Shown: positions 1 to 7,666 of the stretch, in pieces
Position numbering within the stretch: position 1 is the stretch's first letter
Layout: the number at the start of each line of letters is the position of its first letter
Source: Deltaproteobacteria bacterium
GTDB lineage: Bacteria; Desulfobacterota; Desulfobacteria; C00003060
DNA length: 7,666 bases
Direction of reading: 5' to 3'
Assembly (NCBI GenBank): GCA_030667105.1
Contig: DAOUWN010000089.1
Location: forward strand, 1-7,666
Program-made: the position numbers and the translations under genes
Notes under the pieces: generated by a model
What the model saw: only the letters and a program-made list of their open reading frames with translations
Databases searched by the model: none
Told to the model about the DNA's origin: nothing

Positions 1-1137
1 GGCAAACCTGAGCTCCTTCTCCATTGCTATGGGAGTAATCAGCTCACCATGTATCGTTACATTATCCCCAGGCATCACCATCTCCGTGCCTTCCGGAAGC
101 GTCACCACTCCCGTCACATCCGTCGTCCTAAAATAAAACTGCGGCCGATATCCATTGAAAAACGGTGTGTGACGACCACCCTCATCCTTACCCAGCACAT
201 ACACCTCAGCCTTGAACTTCGTGTGTGGCATTATCGTGCCAGGCACCGCTACCACCTGACCCCTCTCTACCTCTTCTCGCTTCGTCCCACGCAACAAAAC
301 CCCTATGTTGTCACCAGCTTGTCCCTCATCCAATATCTTGCGAAACATCTCAACCCCGGTGCATACCGTCTTTTGCGTGGGCCGTATGCCTACAATCTCC
401 ACATTATCGCCTACTCGAACTATACCCCGATCAACACGGCCGGTCACAACTGTGCCTCGACCCGATATGCTAAATACATCCTCTATCGGCATCAAAAACG
501 GCTTGTCCACATCACGCACCGGCTCAGCAATAAAACTGTCTATGGCATCCATAAGCTCAAATATCGGCTTCACTTCGTCACTGTCAGAATCATCACTCTC
601 CAGTGCCCTTAAAGCGCTGCCCTTTATGATCGGTGTGTCGTCGCCAGGAAACTCATACTTGCTCAAAAGCTCCCTGAGCTCCAAATCCACCAACTCTATC
701 AACTCCTCATCATCCACCATGTCAACCTTGTTCAAAAATACCACTATCGAAGGAACCCCCACCTGACGAGCTAATAAAATATGCTCCCGAGTCTGAGGCA
801 TAGGACCATCATCGGCGCCCACCACCAATATCGCACCATCCATCTGAGCAGCACCAGTAATCATGTTCTTAATGTAGTCCGCATGACCAGGACAATCCAC
901 ATGCGCATAATGACGCTTAACCGTCTCATACTCCACATGCGCCGTCGCTATCGTAATGCCTCGCTCCTTCTCCTCGGGCGCCTTGTCTATGTCTTCAAAC
1001 GGGACGTACTCCGCCATGCCCTTCTTGGCTAAATGCTTCGTTATAGCCGACGTCAATGTGGTCTTGCCATGATCTATATGACCAATCGTGCCTACATTCA
1101 AATGCGGCTTCACCCGCTCAAACTTCTTCTTGGCCAT
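1..1137 (-). CDS. tuf: Translation elongation factor EF-Tu, 3' end beyond window
   Basis: EF-Tu is a cytoplasmic GTPase that delivers aminoacyl-tRNA to the ribosomal A site. The frame runs open from ATG at 1137 to the window edge and gives 379 residues of an expected ~397. The missing end is an edge effect, not a gene truncation. Visible motifs are the P-loop GHIDHGKT (19-26), switch I RGITI with T62, DCPG (81-84) followed by H85, NKVD (136-139) and SAL (174-176). Domains II and III follow (about 210 onward), including the VTGRVDRG and [15 protein letters not shown] stretches. An acidic loop ESDDSDSDE (180-188) lies just after the SAL motif. The ribosome site GGGAGGG (1144-1150) fits this start. 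The gene lies 23 nt after rpsG with no fusA between them. Codon use is unlike its neighbours: by hand count 19 of 28 Ile codons are ATA and only one is ATC, and C-ending codons are scarce. Identity is certain; the transfer idea is inference. Confidence 0.98.
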   Translation of the reverse strand, partial: MAKKKFERVKPHLNVGTIGHIDHGKTTLTSAITKHLAKKGMAEYVPFEDIDKAPEEKERGITIATAHVEYETVKRHYAHVDCPGHADYIKNMITGAAQMDGAILVVGADDGPMPQTREHILLARQVGVPSIVVFLNKVDMVDDEELIELVDLELRELLSKYEFPGDDTPIIKGSALRALESDDSDSDEVKPIFELMDAIDSFIAEPVRDVDKPFLMPIEDVFSISGRGTVVTGRVDRGIVRVGDNVEIVGIRPTQKTVCTGVEMFRKILDEGQAGDNIGVLLRGTKREEVERGQVVAVPGTIMPHTKFKAEVYVLGKDEGGRHTPFFNGYRPQFYFRTTDVTGVVTLPEGTEMVMPGDNVTIHGELITPIAMEKELRFA

Positions 1138-1160
1138 CTCATTCCCTCCCTTTTATCATC

Positions 1161-1643
<483 letters not shown>

Positions 1644-1651
1644 TTAGCTGA

Positions 1652-1672
1652 CCATATTACGTGGTTCTATGG
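1652..1672 (-). promoter_or_regulatory. Weak hairpin between rpsL and rpsG
   Basis: On the coding strand CCATA (1668-1672) and TATGG (1652-1656) can pair around an 11-nt loop, with one more possible G-U pair at the base. It lies in the 62-nt gap, just upstream of the rpsG Shine-Dalgarno sequence. It has no U tract, so it is not a terminator. The position matches where S7 binds its own mRNA in E. coli, but the stem is short and could be chance. Confidence 0.25.
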
Positions 1673-1693
1673 CTCAAGAAACCCTCTGGGGCG

Positions 1694-2065
1694 CTATTTA
1701 GACCTTTTGGCGCCATACTTTGATCGCCCCTGCTTTCGGTCCTGAACACCAATGGAATCGAGCGTTCCCCTAACCACATGATACCGAACGCCAGGGAGGT
1801 CCTTGACACGCCCACCTCTAACAAGCACGACAGAATGCTCTTGAAGGTTGTGCCCCACGCCAGGTATGTATGCAGTAACCTCAATGCCGTTGGTCAAGCG
1901 CACTCTGGCCACTTTCCTCAGGGCCGAGTTCGGTTTTTTAGGAGTAGCAGTATAGACACGCGTGCATACGCCACGCTTTTGAGGACACTGTTTGAGCGCA
2001 GGAGTGTTCGGCTTTTTCTGAACACGCTCCCTGCCTTTCCTGACCAACTGATTGATCGTAGGCAT
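1694..2065 (-). CDS. rpsL: 30S ribosomal protein S12
   Basis: S12 sits at the 30S decoding centre and helps control translational accuracy. The product is 123 residues, a normal length, starting [11 protein letters not shown] and ending at a TAG stop. The family core is visible: [13 protein letters not shown] (27-39), [12 protein letters not shown] (41-52), [11 protein letters not shown] (68-78) and [13 protein letters not shown] (84-96). K43, K88 and P91, where streptomycin resistance changes commonly fall, all have the wild-type residue. D89, the residue methylthiolated by RimO in E. coli, is also present. The ATG at 2065 follows the Shine-Dalgarno GGGGAGG (2070-2076) with a rather tight gap of about four bases. 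A dedicated promoter and a leader of about 74 nt precede it, so rpsL is likely the first gene of its own transcript as well as being read through from rpoC. Confidence 0.98.
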   Translation of the reverse strand: MPTINQLVRKGRERVQKKPNTPALKQCPQKRGVCTRVYTATPKKPNSALRKVARVRLTNGIEVTAYIPGVGHNLQEHSVVLVRGGRVKDLPGVRYHVVRGTLDSIGVQDRKQGRSKYGAKRSK

Positions 2066-2139
2066 AATGCCTCCCCAACAAAAATCCGTAACCGTTTCGG
2101 CAAATCGTCTTGTAAACGATCGGCAATAGCCACAAAAGT
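2066..2139 (-). promoter_or_regulatory. Putative rpsL mRNA leader with two small hairpins
   Basis: If transcription starts about seven bases after the -10 box, the rpsL mRNA begins near 2139 and has a leader of about 74 nt. Two stems are visible on the coding strand. One is ATCGT/ACGAT (2116-2120 with 2104-2108) with a 7-nt loop, and the other is GCCG-AAA-CGGU (2091-2101). TTGCCGA occurs twice, 23 bp apart (2120-2126 and 2097-2103), each copy overlapping the edge of one stem. Neither stem has a following U run, so attenuation by intrinsic termination is not indicated. Ribosomal protein feedback is possible but unsupported beyond position. Confidence 0.35.
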
Positions 2140-2145
2140 TCTTTA

Positions 2146-2172
2146 ATTATAATATCGCCCTCGGGATGTCAA
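2146..2172 (-). promoter_or_regulatory. Sigma-70-type promoter driving rpsL-rpsG-tuf
   Basis: On the coding strand a perfect TTGACA (-35, 2167-2172) is followed after 15 bp by a perfect TATAAT (-10, 2146-2151). The spacer is two bases shorter than the 17-bp optimum. Reading TAATTA two bases further on as the -10 would restore 17 bp with a weaker box. It lies wholly in the rpoC-rpsL gap, facing rpsL. The expected start of transcription is near 2139. Two perfect hexamers in a short intergenic stretch make a real promoter likely. Confidence 0.75.
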
Positions 2173-2175
2173 TAC

Positions 2176-2191
2176 TTTTTTGGCCTTTTTT
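2176..2191 (-). promoter_or_regulatory. Phased A-tracts resembling an UP element
   Basis: Two A6 runs on the coding strand (2186-2191 and 2176-2181) start exactly 10 bp apart and sit just upstream of the -35 box. Relative to a start near 2139 they fall at about -47 to -52 and -37 to -42, where the alpha-subunit C-terminal domains contact UP elements. The proximal run resembles the AAAAAARNR proximal subsite consensus. The distal run overlaps the last codon and stop of rpoC (TAA at 2190-2192). The role is inferred from position and composition. Confidence 0.5.
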
Positions 2192-5100
2192 AAGCGTGAG
2201 CTATTTCTGCATCCTGAGCATCGGAGCCTCCCAATATATCCTCATGGAATTCCTCTCGAACCCCTTCAGCCCTTAAGACCATAGCAGCGTTTCGATACCT
2301 GCCCATGCCGGTGCCTGCAGGAATGATCCGCCCCATAATCACGTTCTCTTTGAGTCCCTTCAAATGATCCACTTTGCCCGCGATACTTGCCTCGGATAGC
2401 ACCTTAGTCGTTTCCTGAAACGATGCTGCAGAAATAAAGCTCTCAGTACTCAACGATGCCTTGGTAATGCCCAAAAGAACGGGGTTTGCCACAGCAGGCC
2501 TGCCGCCCTCTGCCGCCACTCGACGATTAACATCTTCAAAACGGATCTTTTCCACATGTTCTTCCAGAATAAAGTCTGTGTCGCCCACGTCCACAATTTT
2601 CACACGTCCCAACATCTGCCTGACAATAACCTCAATATGTTTGTCATTGATCCTGACCCCTTGCAAGCGGTAAACTTCTTGTATTTGATCCACGAGATAC
2701 CGGGCCAGGGCTTGCTCGCCTCGAATGTTTAAGATGTCATGGGGGTTGGCCGCCCCACCGATCAGAGGATCTCCTGCCCTGAGAAAATCCCCCTCAACGA
2801 CGTTTATGTGCTTTCCTCTGGGAATCAGATATTCTTTTTTCTCACCAACGTCAGCAGGGATTATGGTAATCTTTTGCTTTCCCTTTTTTGTCCCCTTGGC
2901 AATGTTAACATACCCATCAATTTCAGTAAGGACAGACGCCTCCTTTGGTTTTCTGCATTCAAAAAGCTCTGCTATGCGCGGAAGACCTCCCGTAATGTCT
3001 TTGGTCTTGGTGGTCTCACGTGGAAGCTTCGCAATAACATATCCGGCGTCAACCATATCTCCCTCAGAGACCATGAGAATGGCCTCGGTCGGCATAAAAT
3101 AGCGGGCCATCCCACCTCCAGGCAGCTTCGCGGTTTTGCCTGCCTCGTCCTTAATGGAAATCCTCGGGCGAACATCAGCATCCTTTACTTCCACAACCAC
3201 GTAGCTCGCCTTGCCTGTCACAGGGTCAACTTTTTCCTTAAGCGTTGTGCCGGCAATGACATCTCCGAACTTCACCTTGCCTCCAACCTCAGTAAGAATC
3301 GGGGTCGTGTAAGGATCCCACATCACCACCAGATCACCTGCTTTGACCTTTTCACCGTCCGCTACCCTGAAATGGGCGCCATAGATGACAGGATATCGCT
3401 CTCGCTCACGGCCCTCCTCGTCCACAATCGCCAACTCCCCGCCCTGGCGATTCATAACCACATGTTCACCTTCCACGTTCTCAACCGTATGCAGATCAAC
3501 ATACTTCACCTTGCCGGCGTTCACTGCTCTGAAGTCAGCCTGTTCTGCCGCTCCACGGGCGGTGCCGCCGATATGGAAGGTTCGCATGGTAAGCTGTGTG
3601 CCAGGTTCACCGATAGACTGGGCAGCAAGAATACCGACTGGTGTGCCAATCTCCACGAACTTCCCGTTGGCCAAATCTCGGCCGTAACACCTGCAACAAA
3701 CCCCATCTCGGGAACGGCAGGTGAGGGCCGAACGGATCCTGATCTTGGTCAGCCCCGCATTGTCAATCTTGGCGACCTTGTCTTCATCAATCTCCTCATT
3801 GGCGTGGACCAGGATCTCATCCGTGTACGGATCCCTGATATCGTCGAGAGCTACGCGCCCAAGCACGCGTTCCCCCACCTTTTGAATGATCTCGCCACCT
3901 TCAACAAGGGACTCAACTTCAATCCCCGTGATTGTGCCGCAATCATCTTCAAACACAGTGCAATCCTGGGCAACGTCTACCAGGCGACGTGTGAGATACC
4001 CTGAATTGGCGGTCTTGAGCGCAGTGTCAGCCAGGCCCTTTCGCGCGCCATGGGTCGAGCTAAAATACTGGAGTACTGTGAGGCCTTCACGAAAGTTAGC
4101 TGTGATCGGGGTTTCGATAATCTCGCCGGAAGGTTTAGCCATGAGGCCCCTCATGCCAGCCAACTGCCGCATCTGATCTTTGCTGCCACGTGATCCAGAA
4201 TCCGCCATCATGTAGATGGGATTGAAGCTTTGCGCCGTGATCGCTTGACTGGTGTCCTCCGAAACAGGCTGCCCATCCTCATCCACGACGGGTGCGACCT
4301 TCATCTCATCCATCATTTCCTGGGCCACATCAGTGGTAGCCTTGGCCCAAATGTCAACTACCTTATTGTACTTTTCACCCCCGGTTATCAGGCCCTCCGT
4401 GTACTGTTCGGTAATCTCAGCAACCTGCTCTTCAGCCATCTTGATGATATCCCACTTTTTCCGCGGAATGACCATATCATCAATACAAACAGATATCCCA
4501 GCCTTGGTAGCATATCTAAACCCAATGTCCTTCAAGCGATCCGACAGGATGACCGTCGCCTTGCCTCCCAGGATTCTATAGCAGTAATTGATCAGCCTGC
4601 TGAGACATTTCTTGTCCATGGTCTTATTGATAAGATCAAAAGGAATACCGCGTCTCTTTTCCCCCATTTTGAATATGTGAAAGTCTCCGTTCCCCTTGAC
4701 AATGTCACTAAACTCATCTTCTTGCAGCCCAAAAACCTCTTGCGCCTTCTGCGGACTAATCCCGAAAACGTCTTCCAGTACTTCCATCCGCACAAACCCC
4801 ATGTCGCCGCCTACGTCCCGGCTAACGCTTTTCGAGCTAGTCTGGGCTATCTGAACAAAACTCCCTCCATCTCTGAAGTCTGCCAGCACGGCATCGGCCT
4901 CCTGTTCTGAAGAGATCATGATGTGACTCAAACGCACAATCGGTTCATCGGGCAGGACCTCTCTGAGGATGATACGCCCAACAGTAGTCTCAACGCGCTG
5001 GGCATCCATACGAACCGAAATATCGGCGTGAAGGTCCACCTCGCCTGCATCATAGGCAGATCGCACTTCCTCGGGATTCGCAAATACCTTGCCCTCTCCC

Positions 5101-6662
5101 TTGACGCCCGGAACTGCCCGGCTCATGTAGTAAATCCCCAAAACAATATCCTGCGTTGGAATGACAATAGGATCCCCATGAGCTGGCGAAAGGATATTGT
5201 TCGACGACAGCATCAGCACCCTGGCCTCAATTTGCGCTTCTATAGAAAGAGGCACATGGACTGCCATCTGGTCTCCATCAAAGTCGGCATTAAAGGCCGT
5301 ACAGACCAACGGGTGGAGTTGAATCGCCTTGCCTTCGATGAGAATCGGCTCAAAAGCCTGCATCCCAAGACGATGCAACGTGGGAGCACGGTTTAGGATA
5401 ACCGGATACTCTCTTACAACCTCATCAAGGGTATCCCATACCTCAGGGGTCTCCCTTTCAACGAGCTTTTTTGCGCTCTTGACTGTGGTCACCAACCCCT
5501 TTTCTTCAAGCCTGTAAAAGACGAAAGGTTTGAAGAGTTCCAAGGCCATTTTTTTAGGCAGGCCACACTGGTGGAGACGCAGGTCCGGTCCTATGACAAT
5601 GACGGTCCGACCTGAATAGTCAACGCGTTTCCCCAACAGGTTTTGACGAAAACGCCCTTGCTTGCCTCTCAAGGCATCACTCAAAGACTTAAGGGGTCGC
5701 CTGTTCTGTCCCGTCACAACTCTGCCATGACGACCATTGTCAAACAGGACATCAGTTGCCTCTTGGAGCATCCTCTTTTCGTTACGGATAATGATCTCGG
5801 GGGCTCGCAGCTCCTGAAGGCGTTTCAAGCGGTTGTTGCGATTGATCACCCGGCGGTAAAGGTCGTTGAGATCCGACGTGGCAAAGCGTCCCCCTTCCAG
5901 CGGAACCAGGGGCCGCAAATCCGGCGGCAGCACGGGAATCACGTCCATGATCATCCACTCAGGCCGATTCCCCGAACCACGAAAGGCATCAACAATCTTG
6001 AGCTGTTTGGACAGTTTTTTCCGCTTGGTTTCCGATCCGGTGCTCAAAATCTCCGCCCTCAACCGACTGTATTCATCGTCTAAATCAAGTCGTTCAAGAA
6101 GTACCTTGATTGCTTCAGCTCCGATGCCTGCCTCAAACTCATGGCCGTATTTTTCTAAGGCCTCTCTATACCTTTCTTCTGAAAGGAGTTGATGCATGGC
6201 AAGGTCCGTATTCTTGGGATCAGTGACAATGTAGGAATCAAAATAGAGGACCTTTTCCAGATCCTTCATTGCCAGGTCCAGAAGGTTCCCGATCTTGCTC
6301 GGCAGGCTTCTCAAAAACCATATGTGTGCTACCGGAGTGGCCAACTTAATGTGCCCCATACGCTCCCTGCGCACCTTGGACTGAATAACTTCGACCCCGC
6401 ACTTCTCACAGACTACACCGCGGTGCTTCATTCTCTTGTATTTGCCACAGTTGCACTCATAATCCTTGGTCGGGCCAAAGATCTTTGCGCAAAAAAGCCC
6501 GTCGCGCTCTGGCTTGAAGGTCCTGTAGTTAATCGTCTCGGGTTTCTTGATCTCTCCATAGGACCATTCATTGATCTTTTCAGCCGACGCCAATGCGATG
6601 CGTATGGCAGTATAGTTCAGGGGGTCCTTAGGTTTGGCAAAGAAACTGTATAGCTCTTCCAA
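2190..6662 (-). CDS. rpoC: RNA polymerase subunit beta-prime with inserted parvulin-like domain
   Basis: This is the largest subunit of RNA polymerase and carries the catalytic magnesium site. The product is 1490 residues, longer than the 1407 of E. coli. In order it shows the zinc site C70/C72/C85/C88 and the clamp and lid region to about 350. The catalytic NADFDGDQ follows with D460, D462 and D464 (the same numbers as E. coli). Next come a foreign-looking insert at about 572-671, the funnel region, and the bridge helix (about 863-898). The second zinc site is C908/C982/C989/C992. The trigger loop has M1026 and H1030 and is split by an SI3-type insertion (about 1037-1224), before a conserved C-terminus. 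After the insert, residues run 94 ahead of E. coli numbering, which matches the insert. The start is TTG at 6662, with AAGGAGAG six bases upstream. It is cotranscribed with rpoB. Confidence 0.98.
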   Translation of the reverse strand: MEELYSFFAKPKDPLNYTAIRIALASAEKINEWSYGEIKKPETINYRTFKPERDGLFCAKIFGPTKDYECNCGKYKRMKHRGVVCEKCGVEVIQSKVRRERMGHIKLATPVAHIWFLRSLPSKIGNLLDLAMKDLEKVLYFDSYIVTDPKNTDLAMHQLLSEERYREALEKYGHEFEAGIGAEAIKVLLERLDLDDEYSRLRAEILSTGSETKRKKLSKQLKIVDAFRGSGNRPEWMIMDVIPVLPPDLRPLVPLEGGRFATSDLNDLYRRVINRNNRLKRLQELRAPEIIIRNEKRMLQEATDVLFDNGRHGRVVTGQNRRPLKSLSDALRGKQGRFRQNLLGKRVDYSGRTVIVIGPDLRLHQCGLPKKMALELFKPFVFYRLEEKGLVTTVKSAKKLVERETPEVWDTLDEVVREYPVILNRAPTLHRLGMQAFEPILIEGKAIQLHPLVCTAFNADFDGDQMAVHVPLSIEAQIEARVLMLSSNNILSPAHGDPIVIPTQDIVLGIYYMSRAVPGVKGEGKVFANPEEVRSAYDAGEVDLHADISVRMDAQRVETTVGRIILREVLPDEPIVRLSHIMISSEQEADAVLADFRDGGSFVQIAQTSSKSVSRDVGGDMGFVRMEVLEDVFGISPQKAQEVFGLQEDEFSDIVKGNGDFHIFKMGEKRRGIPFDLINKTMDKKCLSRLINYCYRILGGKATVILSDRLKDIGFRYATKAGISVCIDDMVIPRKKWDIIKMAEEQVAEITEQYTEGLITGGEKYNKVVDIWAKATTDVAQEMMDEMKVAPVVDEDGQPVSEDTSQAITAQSFNPIYMMADSGSRGSKDQMRQLAGMRGLMAKPSGEIIETPITANFREGLTVLQYFSSTHGARKGLADTALKTANSGYLTRRLVDVAQDCTVFEDDCGTITGIEVESLVEGGEIIQKVGERVLGRVALDDIRDPYTDEILVHANEEIDEDKVAKIDNAGLTKIRIRSALTCRSRDGVCCRCYGRDLANGKFVEIGTPVGILAAQSIGEPGTQLTMRTFHIGGTARGAAEQADFRAVNAGKVKYVDLHTVENVEGEHVVMNRQGGELAIVDEEGRERERYPVIYGAHFRVADGEKVKAGDLVVMWDPYTTPILTEVGGKVKFGDVIAGTTLKEKVDPVTGKASYVVVEVKDADVRPRISIKDEAGKTAKLPGGGMARYFMPTEAILMVSEGDMVDAGYVIAKLPRETTKTKDITGGLPRIAELFECRKPKEASVLTEIDGYVNIAKGTKKGKQKITIIPADVGEKKEYLIPRGKHINVVEGDFLRAGDPLIGGAANPHDILNIRGEQALARYLVDQIQEVYRLQGVRINDKHIEVIVRQMLGRVKIVDVGDTDFILEEHVEKIRFEDVNRRVAAEGGRPAVANPVLLGITKASLSTESFISAASFQETTKVLSEASIAGKVDHLKGLKENVIMGRIIPAGTGMGRYRNAAMVLRAEGVREEFHEDILGGSDAQDAEIAHA
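2991..3554 (-). other. SI3-type insertion in the RpoC trigger loop
   Basis: Residues about 1037-1224 of RpoC, between the trigger-loop HIGG and the [15 protein letters not shown] motif (here [10 protein letters not shown]), align throughout with E. coli beta-prime SI3 (943-1130). This is shown by shared stretches such as [17 protein letters not shown] and [12 protein letters not shown]3 is built of sandwich-barrel hybrid motifs and in E. coli affects pausing and trigger-loop motion. It is expected in this lineage. It shows that the extra length of this RpoC relative to E. coli is not SI3, since both have it. Boundaries were transferred from E. coli by a fixed offset of 94 residues. Confidence 0.85.
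4653..4946 (-). other. Parvulin-type PPIase-like domain inserted in RpoC
   Basis: RpoC residues about 573-670 have no counterpart in E. coli beta-prime, where the conserved IVPKGLPYSIVN stretch is continuous. Here LREVLP (566-571) and GIPFDLINK (672-680) are its two halves. The insert has the parvulin pattern. It opens with a first strand LSHIMI with H580, then a helix and the GSFVQIAQ segment (600-607). GGDMGF follows at 618-623, then the helix-to-strand FSDIV (651-655) and the last strand FHIFKM with F661 and H662. From H580 to D620 it aligns without gaps to E. coli PpiC as I recall it. PpiC Cys40 then corresponds to S612, Met57 to L629 and Phe61 to F633. About six extra residues follow F633. 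Parvulins isomerise peptidyl-prolyl bonds; whether this one is active is unknown. The reading frame and codon use match the flanks, so the insertion is old or ameliorated. Confidence 0.85.
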
Positions 6663-6666
6663 GGTA

Positions 6667-6674
6667 CTCTCCTT
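6667..6674 (-). promoter_or_regulatory. Shine-Dalgarno sequence setting the rpoC TTG start
   Basis: AAGGAGAG on the coding strand lies directly after the rpoB stop. Its AAGGAG core is six bases before TTG at 6660-6662. TTG gives the N-terminus [10 protein letters not shown], which matches the length of related RpoC proteins, and no in-frame ATG lies between the rpoB stop and this codon. The site therefore decides the start. Confidence 0.8.
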
Positions 6675-6677
6675 TTT

Positions 6678-7666
6678 TTAGGTTACTTTTCCTTTTTCAA
6701 AAAGCTCGATATTCAAGCCCAAACCCTGCAGTTCCTTTACCAGCACATTGAAGGATTCAGGCACGCCTGCTTCAAGCACGTTTTCCCCTTTCACGATTTT
6801 TTCGTACATCCTTGTTCTGCCGGCCATATCATCAGATTTAACCGTCAAGAATTCCTGCAAAGCATAGGCTGCGCCATAGGCCTCCATGGCCCAGACTTCC
6901 ATCTCCCCCAAACGCTGACCGCCAAACTGGGCTTTTCCGCCAAGCGGTTGCTGCGTCACGAGGGAATATGGGCCAATGGAACGAGCATGGATCTTGTCAT
7001 CCACAAGATGGTGCAGTTTTAACATGTACATCACGCCGACCGTGACTTTGTTGTCAAAAGGCTCTCCGGTGCGACCGTCATACAGCGTTGTTTGACCCTT
7101 AGAGGGATAACCTGCTGACCGCAACAATTCCTTGACCTGAGCCTCCTTTGCGCCGTCAAAGACCGGTGTGGCAACGTGGACACCTTTCTCGAAACGCTTT
7201 GCAAGCTCCAACAACTCGTCTTCACCAAGGCGACCAAACTCAGCCTTGGCCGAAGGAAAGAGCGACTTCAGCTTCATCCTTAAAGACTTGCGATTTTCAG
7301 AACGGATCAAACTGGTGATTTGGTCTCCCACCCCCTTGGCAGCCCATCCCAGGTGGCACTCAAGAATTTGCCCGACATTCATTCGGGACGGCACGCCCAG
7401 GGGATTTAGAACGAAGTCAATAGGAGTTCCGTCTTCAAAATAAGGCATATCTTCCTGTGGCAGGATGCATGAGACCACTCCCTTGTTGCCATGTCGGCCT
7501 GCCATCTTGTCACCCACCGAGAGTCTTCGTTTCATGGCGACATAAACCTTGACCATCTTGATTATGCCGGGCTGCAGTTCATCACCCTTGTCATAACGGC
7601 TCACTTGATTTGCAAAACGGCTGCGCACCTCTTCGCACTGCTCTTCATAGAGCCGTACGATCTCCA
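6678..7666 (-). CDS. rpoB: RNA polymerase subunit beta, C-terminal part, 5' end beyond window
   Basis: The beta subunit forms one pincer and much of the active-site cleft of RNA polymerase. About 328 codons of the C-terminal end are present; the frame enters from the window edge at 7666 and ends at TAA (6678-6680). Visible conserved blocks are [14 protein letters not shown] (lysines near the active site), [55 protein letters not shown], and [50 protein letters not shown] and [15 protein letters not shown] follow towards the C-terminus. These follow the E. coli order, and no insertion or break is seen in this part. A GTG codon at 7628 begins an apparent shorter frame but lies inside conserved RpoB sequence, so it is not a start. 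The gap to rpoC is 15 nt, which implies one transcript and probably coupled translation. Confidence 0.98.
   Translation of the reverse strand, partial: EIVRLYEEQCEEVRSRFANQVSRYDKGDELQPGIIKMVKVYVAMKRRLSVGDKMAGRHGNKGVVSCILPQEDMPYFEDGTPIDFVLNPLGVPSRMNVGQILECHLGWAAKGVGDQITSLIRSENRKSLRMKLKSLFPSAKAEFGRLGEDELLELAKRFEKGVHVATPVFDGAKEAQVKELLRSAGYPSKGQTTLYDGRTGEPFDNKVTVGVMYMLKLHHLVDDKIHARSIGPYSLVTQQPLGGKAQFGGQRLGEMEVWAMEAYGAAYALQEFLTVKSDDMAGRTRMYEKIVKGENVLEAGVPESFNVLVKELQGLGLNIELFEKGKVT

Noticed and set aside
1..12. Truncated EF-Tu
   Set aside because: The frame is still open at the first base and ends inside the conserved ELRFA stretch near the normal C-terminus, so the loss comes only from the window edge.
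49..766. Plus-strand open frames across 49-766
   Set aside because: They are antisense to tuf, whose minus-strand translation contains all the EF-Tu motifs. The plus-strand products are low-complexity and unrecognisable.
1694..2065. Streptomycin-resistance change in S12
   Set aside because: K43, K88 and P91 all carry the usual sensitive-type residues.
2176..2194. Intrinsic terminator after rpoC
   Set aside because: The A-rich/T-rich stretch is a direct repeat of A6 tracts, not an inverted repeat. On the transcribed strand it gives A runs rather than a stem followed by U.
2739..4004. A 421-codon open frame on the plus strand, plus others such as 4230-4910 and 5643-6083
   Set aside because: They lie fully antisense to conserved rpoC, have no recognisable domains and no suitable upstream sites. 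They are by-products of rpoC codon composition.
4653..4946. Intein or frameshift as an explanation for the RpoC insert
   Set aside because: There is no Cys/Ser at the upstream splice junction, no His-Asn end, and the insert is too short for an intein. The frame is continuous and the insert has parvulin rather than intein motifs.
7626..7628. GTG at 7626-7628 as a gene start
   Set aside because: The same frame continues upstream to the window edge with RpoB sequence, so this codon is an internal valine.

Overview
The window is a ribosome and RNA polymerase operon segment in which every gene lies on the minus strand. In transcription order (right to left) it holds the 3' part of rpoB (6678-7666, cut by the window edge), complete rpoC (2190-6662), complete rpsL (1694-2065), complete rpsG (1161-1631), and tuf lacking only its last roughly 18 codons (1-1137, cut by the window edge). 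The protein sequences look like those of Desulfobacterota (the former Deltaproteobacteria). The signs are the RpoC N-terminus with its FFAKPKDPL and [11 protein letters not shown] stretches, the GHIDHGKT P-loop of EF-Tu, and the SI3-type insertion in the RpoC trigger loop. This is a judgement from remembered family sequences, not a search.

Layout: rpoB and rpoC are 15 nt apart, and rpoC starts at TTG behind a strong Shine-Dalgarno sequence. The 124-nt gap between rpoC and rpsL has no visible terminator. It does carry a good sigma-70-type promoter (TTGACA, 15 bp, TATAAT) preceded by two A6 tracts in helical phase that resemble an UP element. The str genes can therefore be fed both by read-through from rpoBC and by their own promoter. 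The transcript would begin with a leader of about 74 nt that contains two small hairpins. rpsL and rpsG are separated by 62 nt with one weak hairpin, and rpsG and tuf by 23 nt.

The most interesting feature is inside rpoC. About 100 extra residues (roughly 572-671, DNA about 4653-4946) interrupt a conserved junction between the catalytic NADFDGD region and the funnel/secondary-channel region. The insert reads as a complete parvulin-type peptidyl-prolyl isomerase domain. It aligns without gaps over about 41 residues to E. coli PpiC as I remember it, and keeps the two core histidines and the GGDxG motif. RNA polymerase beta-prime here thus appears to carry a built-in parvulin-like domain as well as SI3.

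Second point: the usual order rpsL-rpsG-fusA-tuf is broken, because fusA is absent and tuf follows rpsG directly. The tuf gene also uses codons unlike its neighbours: by my hand count ATA encodes about 19 of 28 isoleucines, against about 4 of 22 sampled in rpsL, rpsG and the start of rpoC. Together these suggest that the rpsG-tuf junction is a rearrangement or transfer boundary. Otherwise the genes form an ordinary, intact core transcription/translation block.
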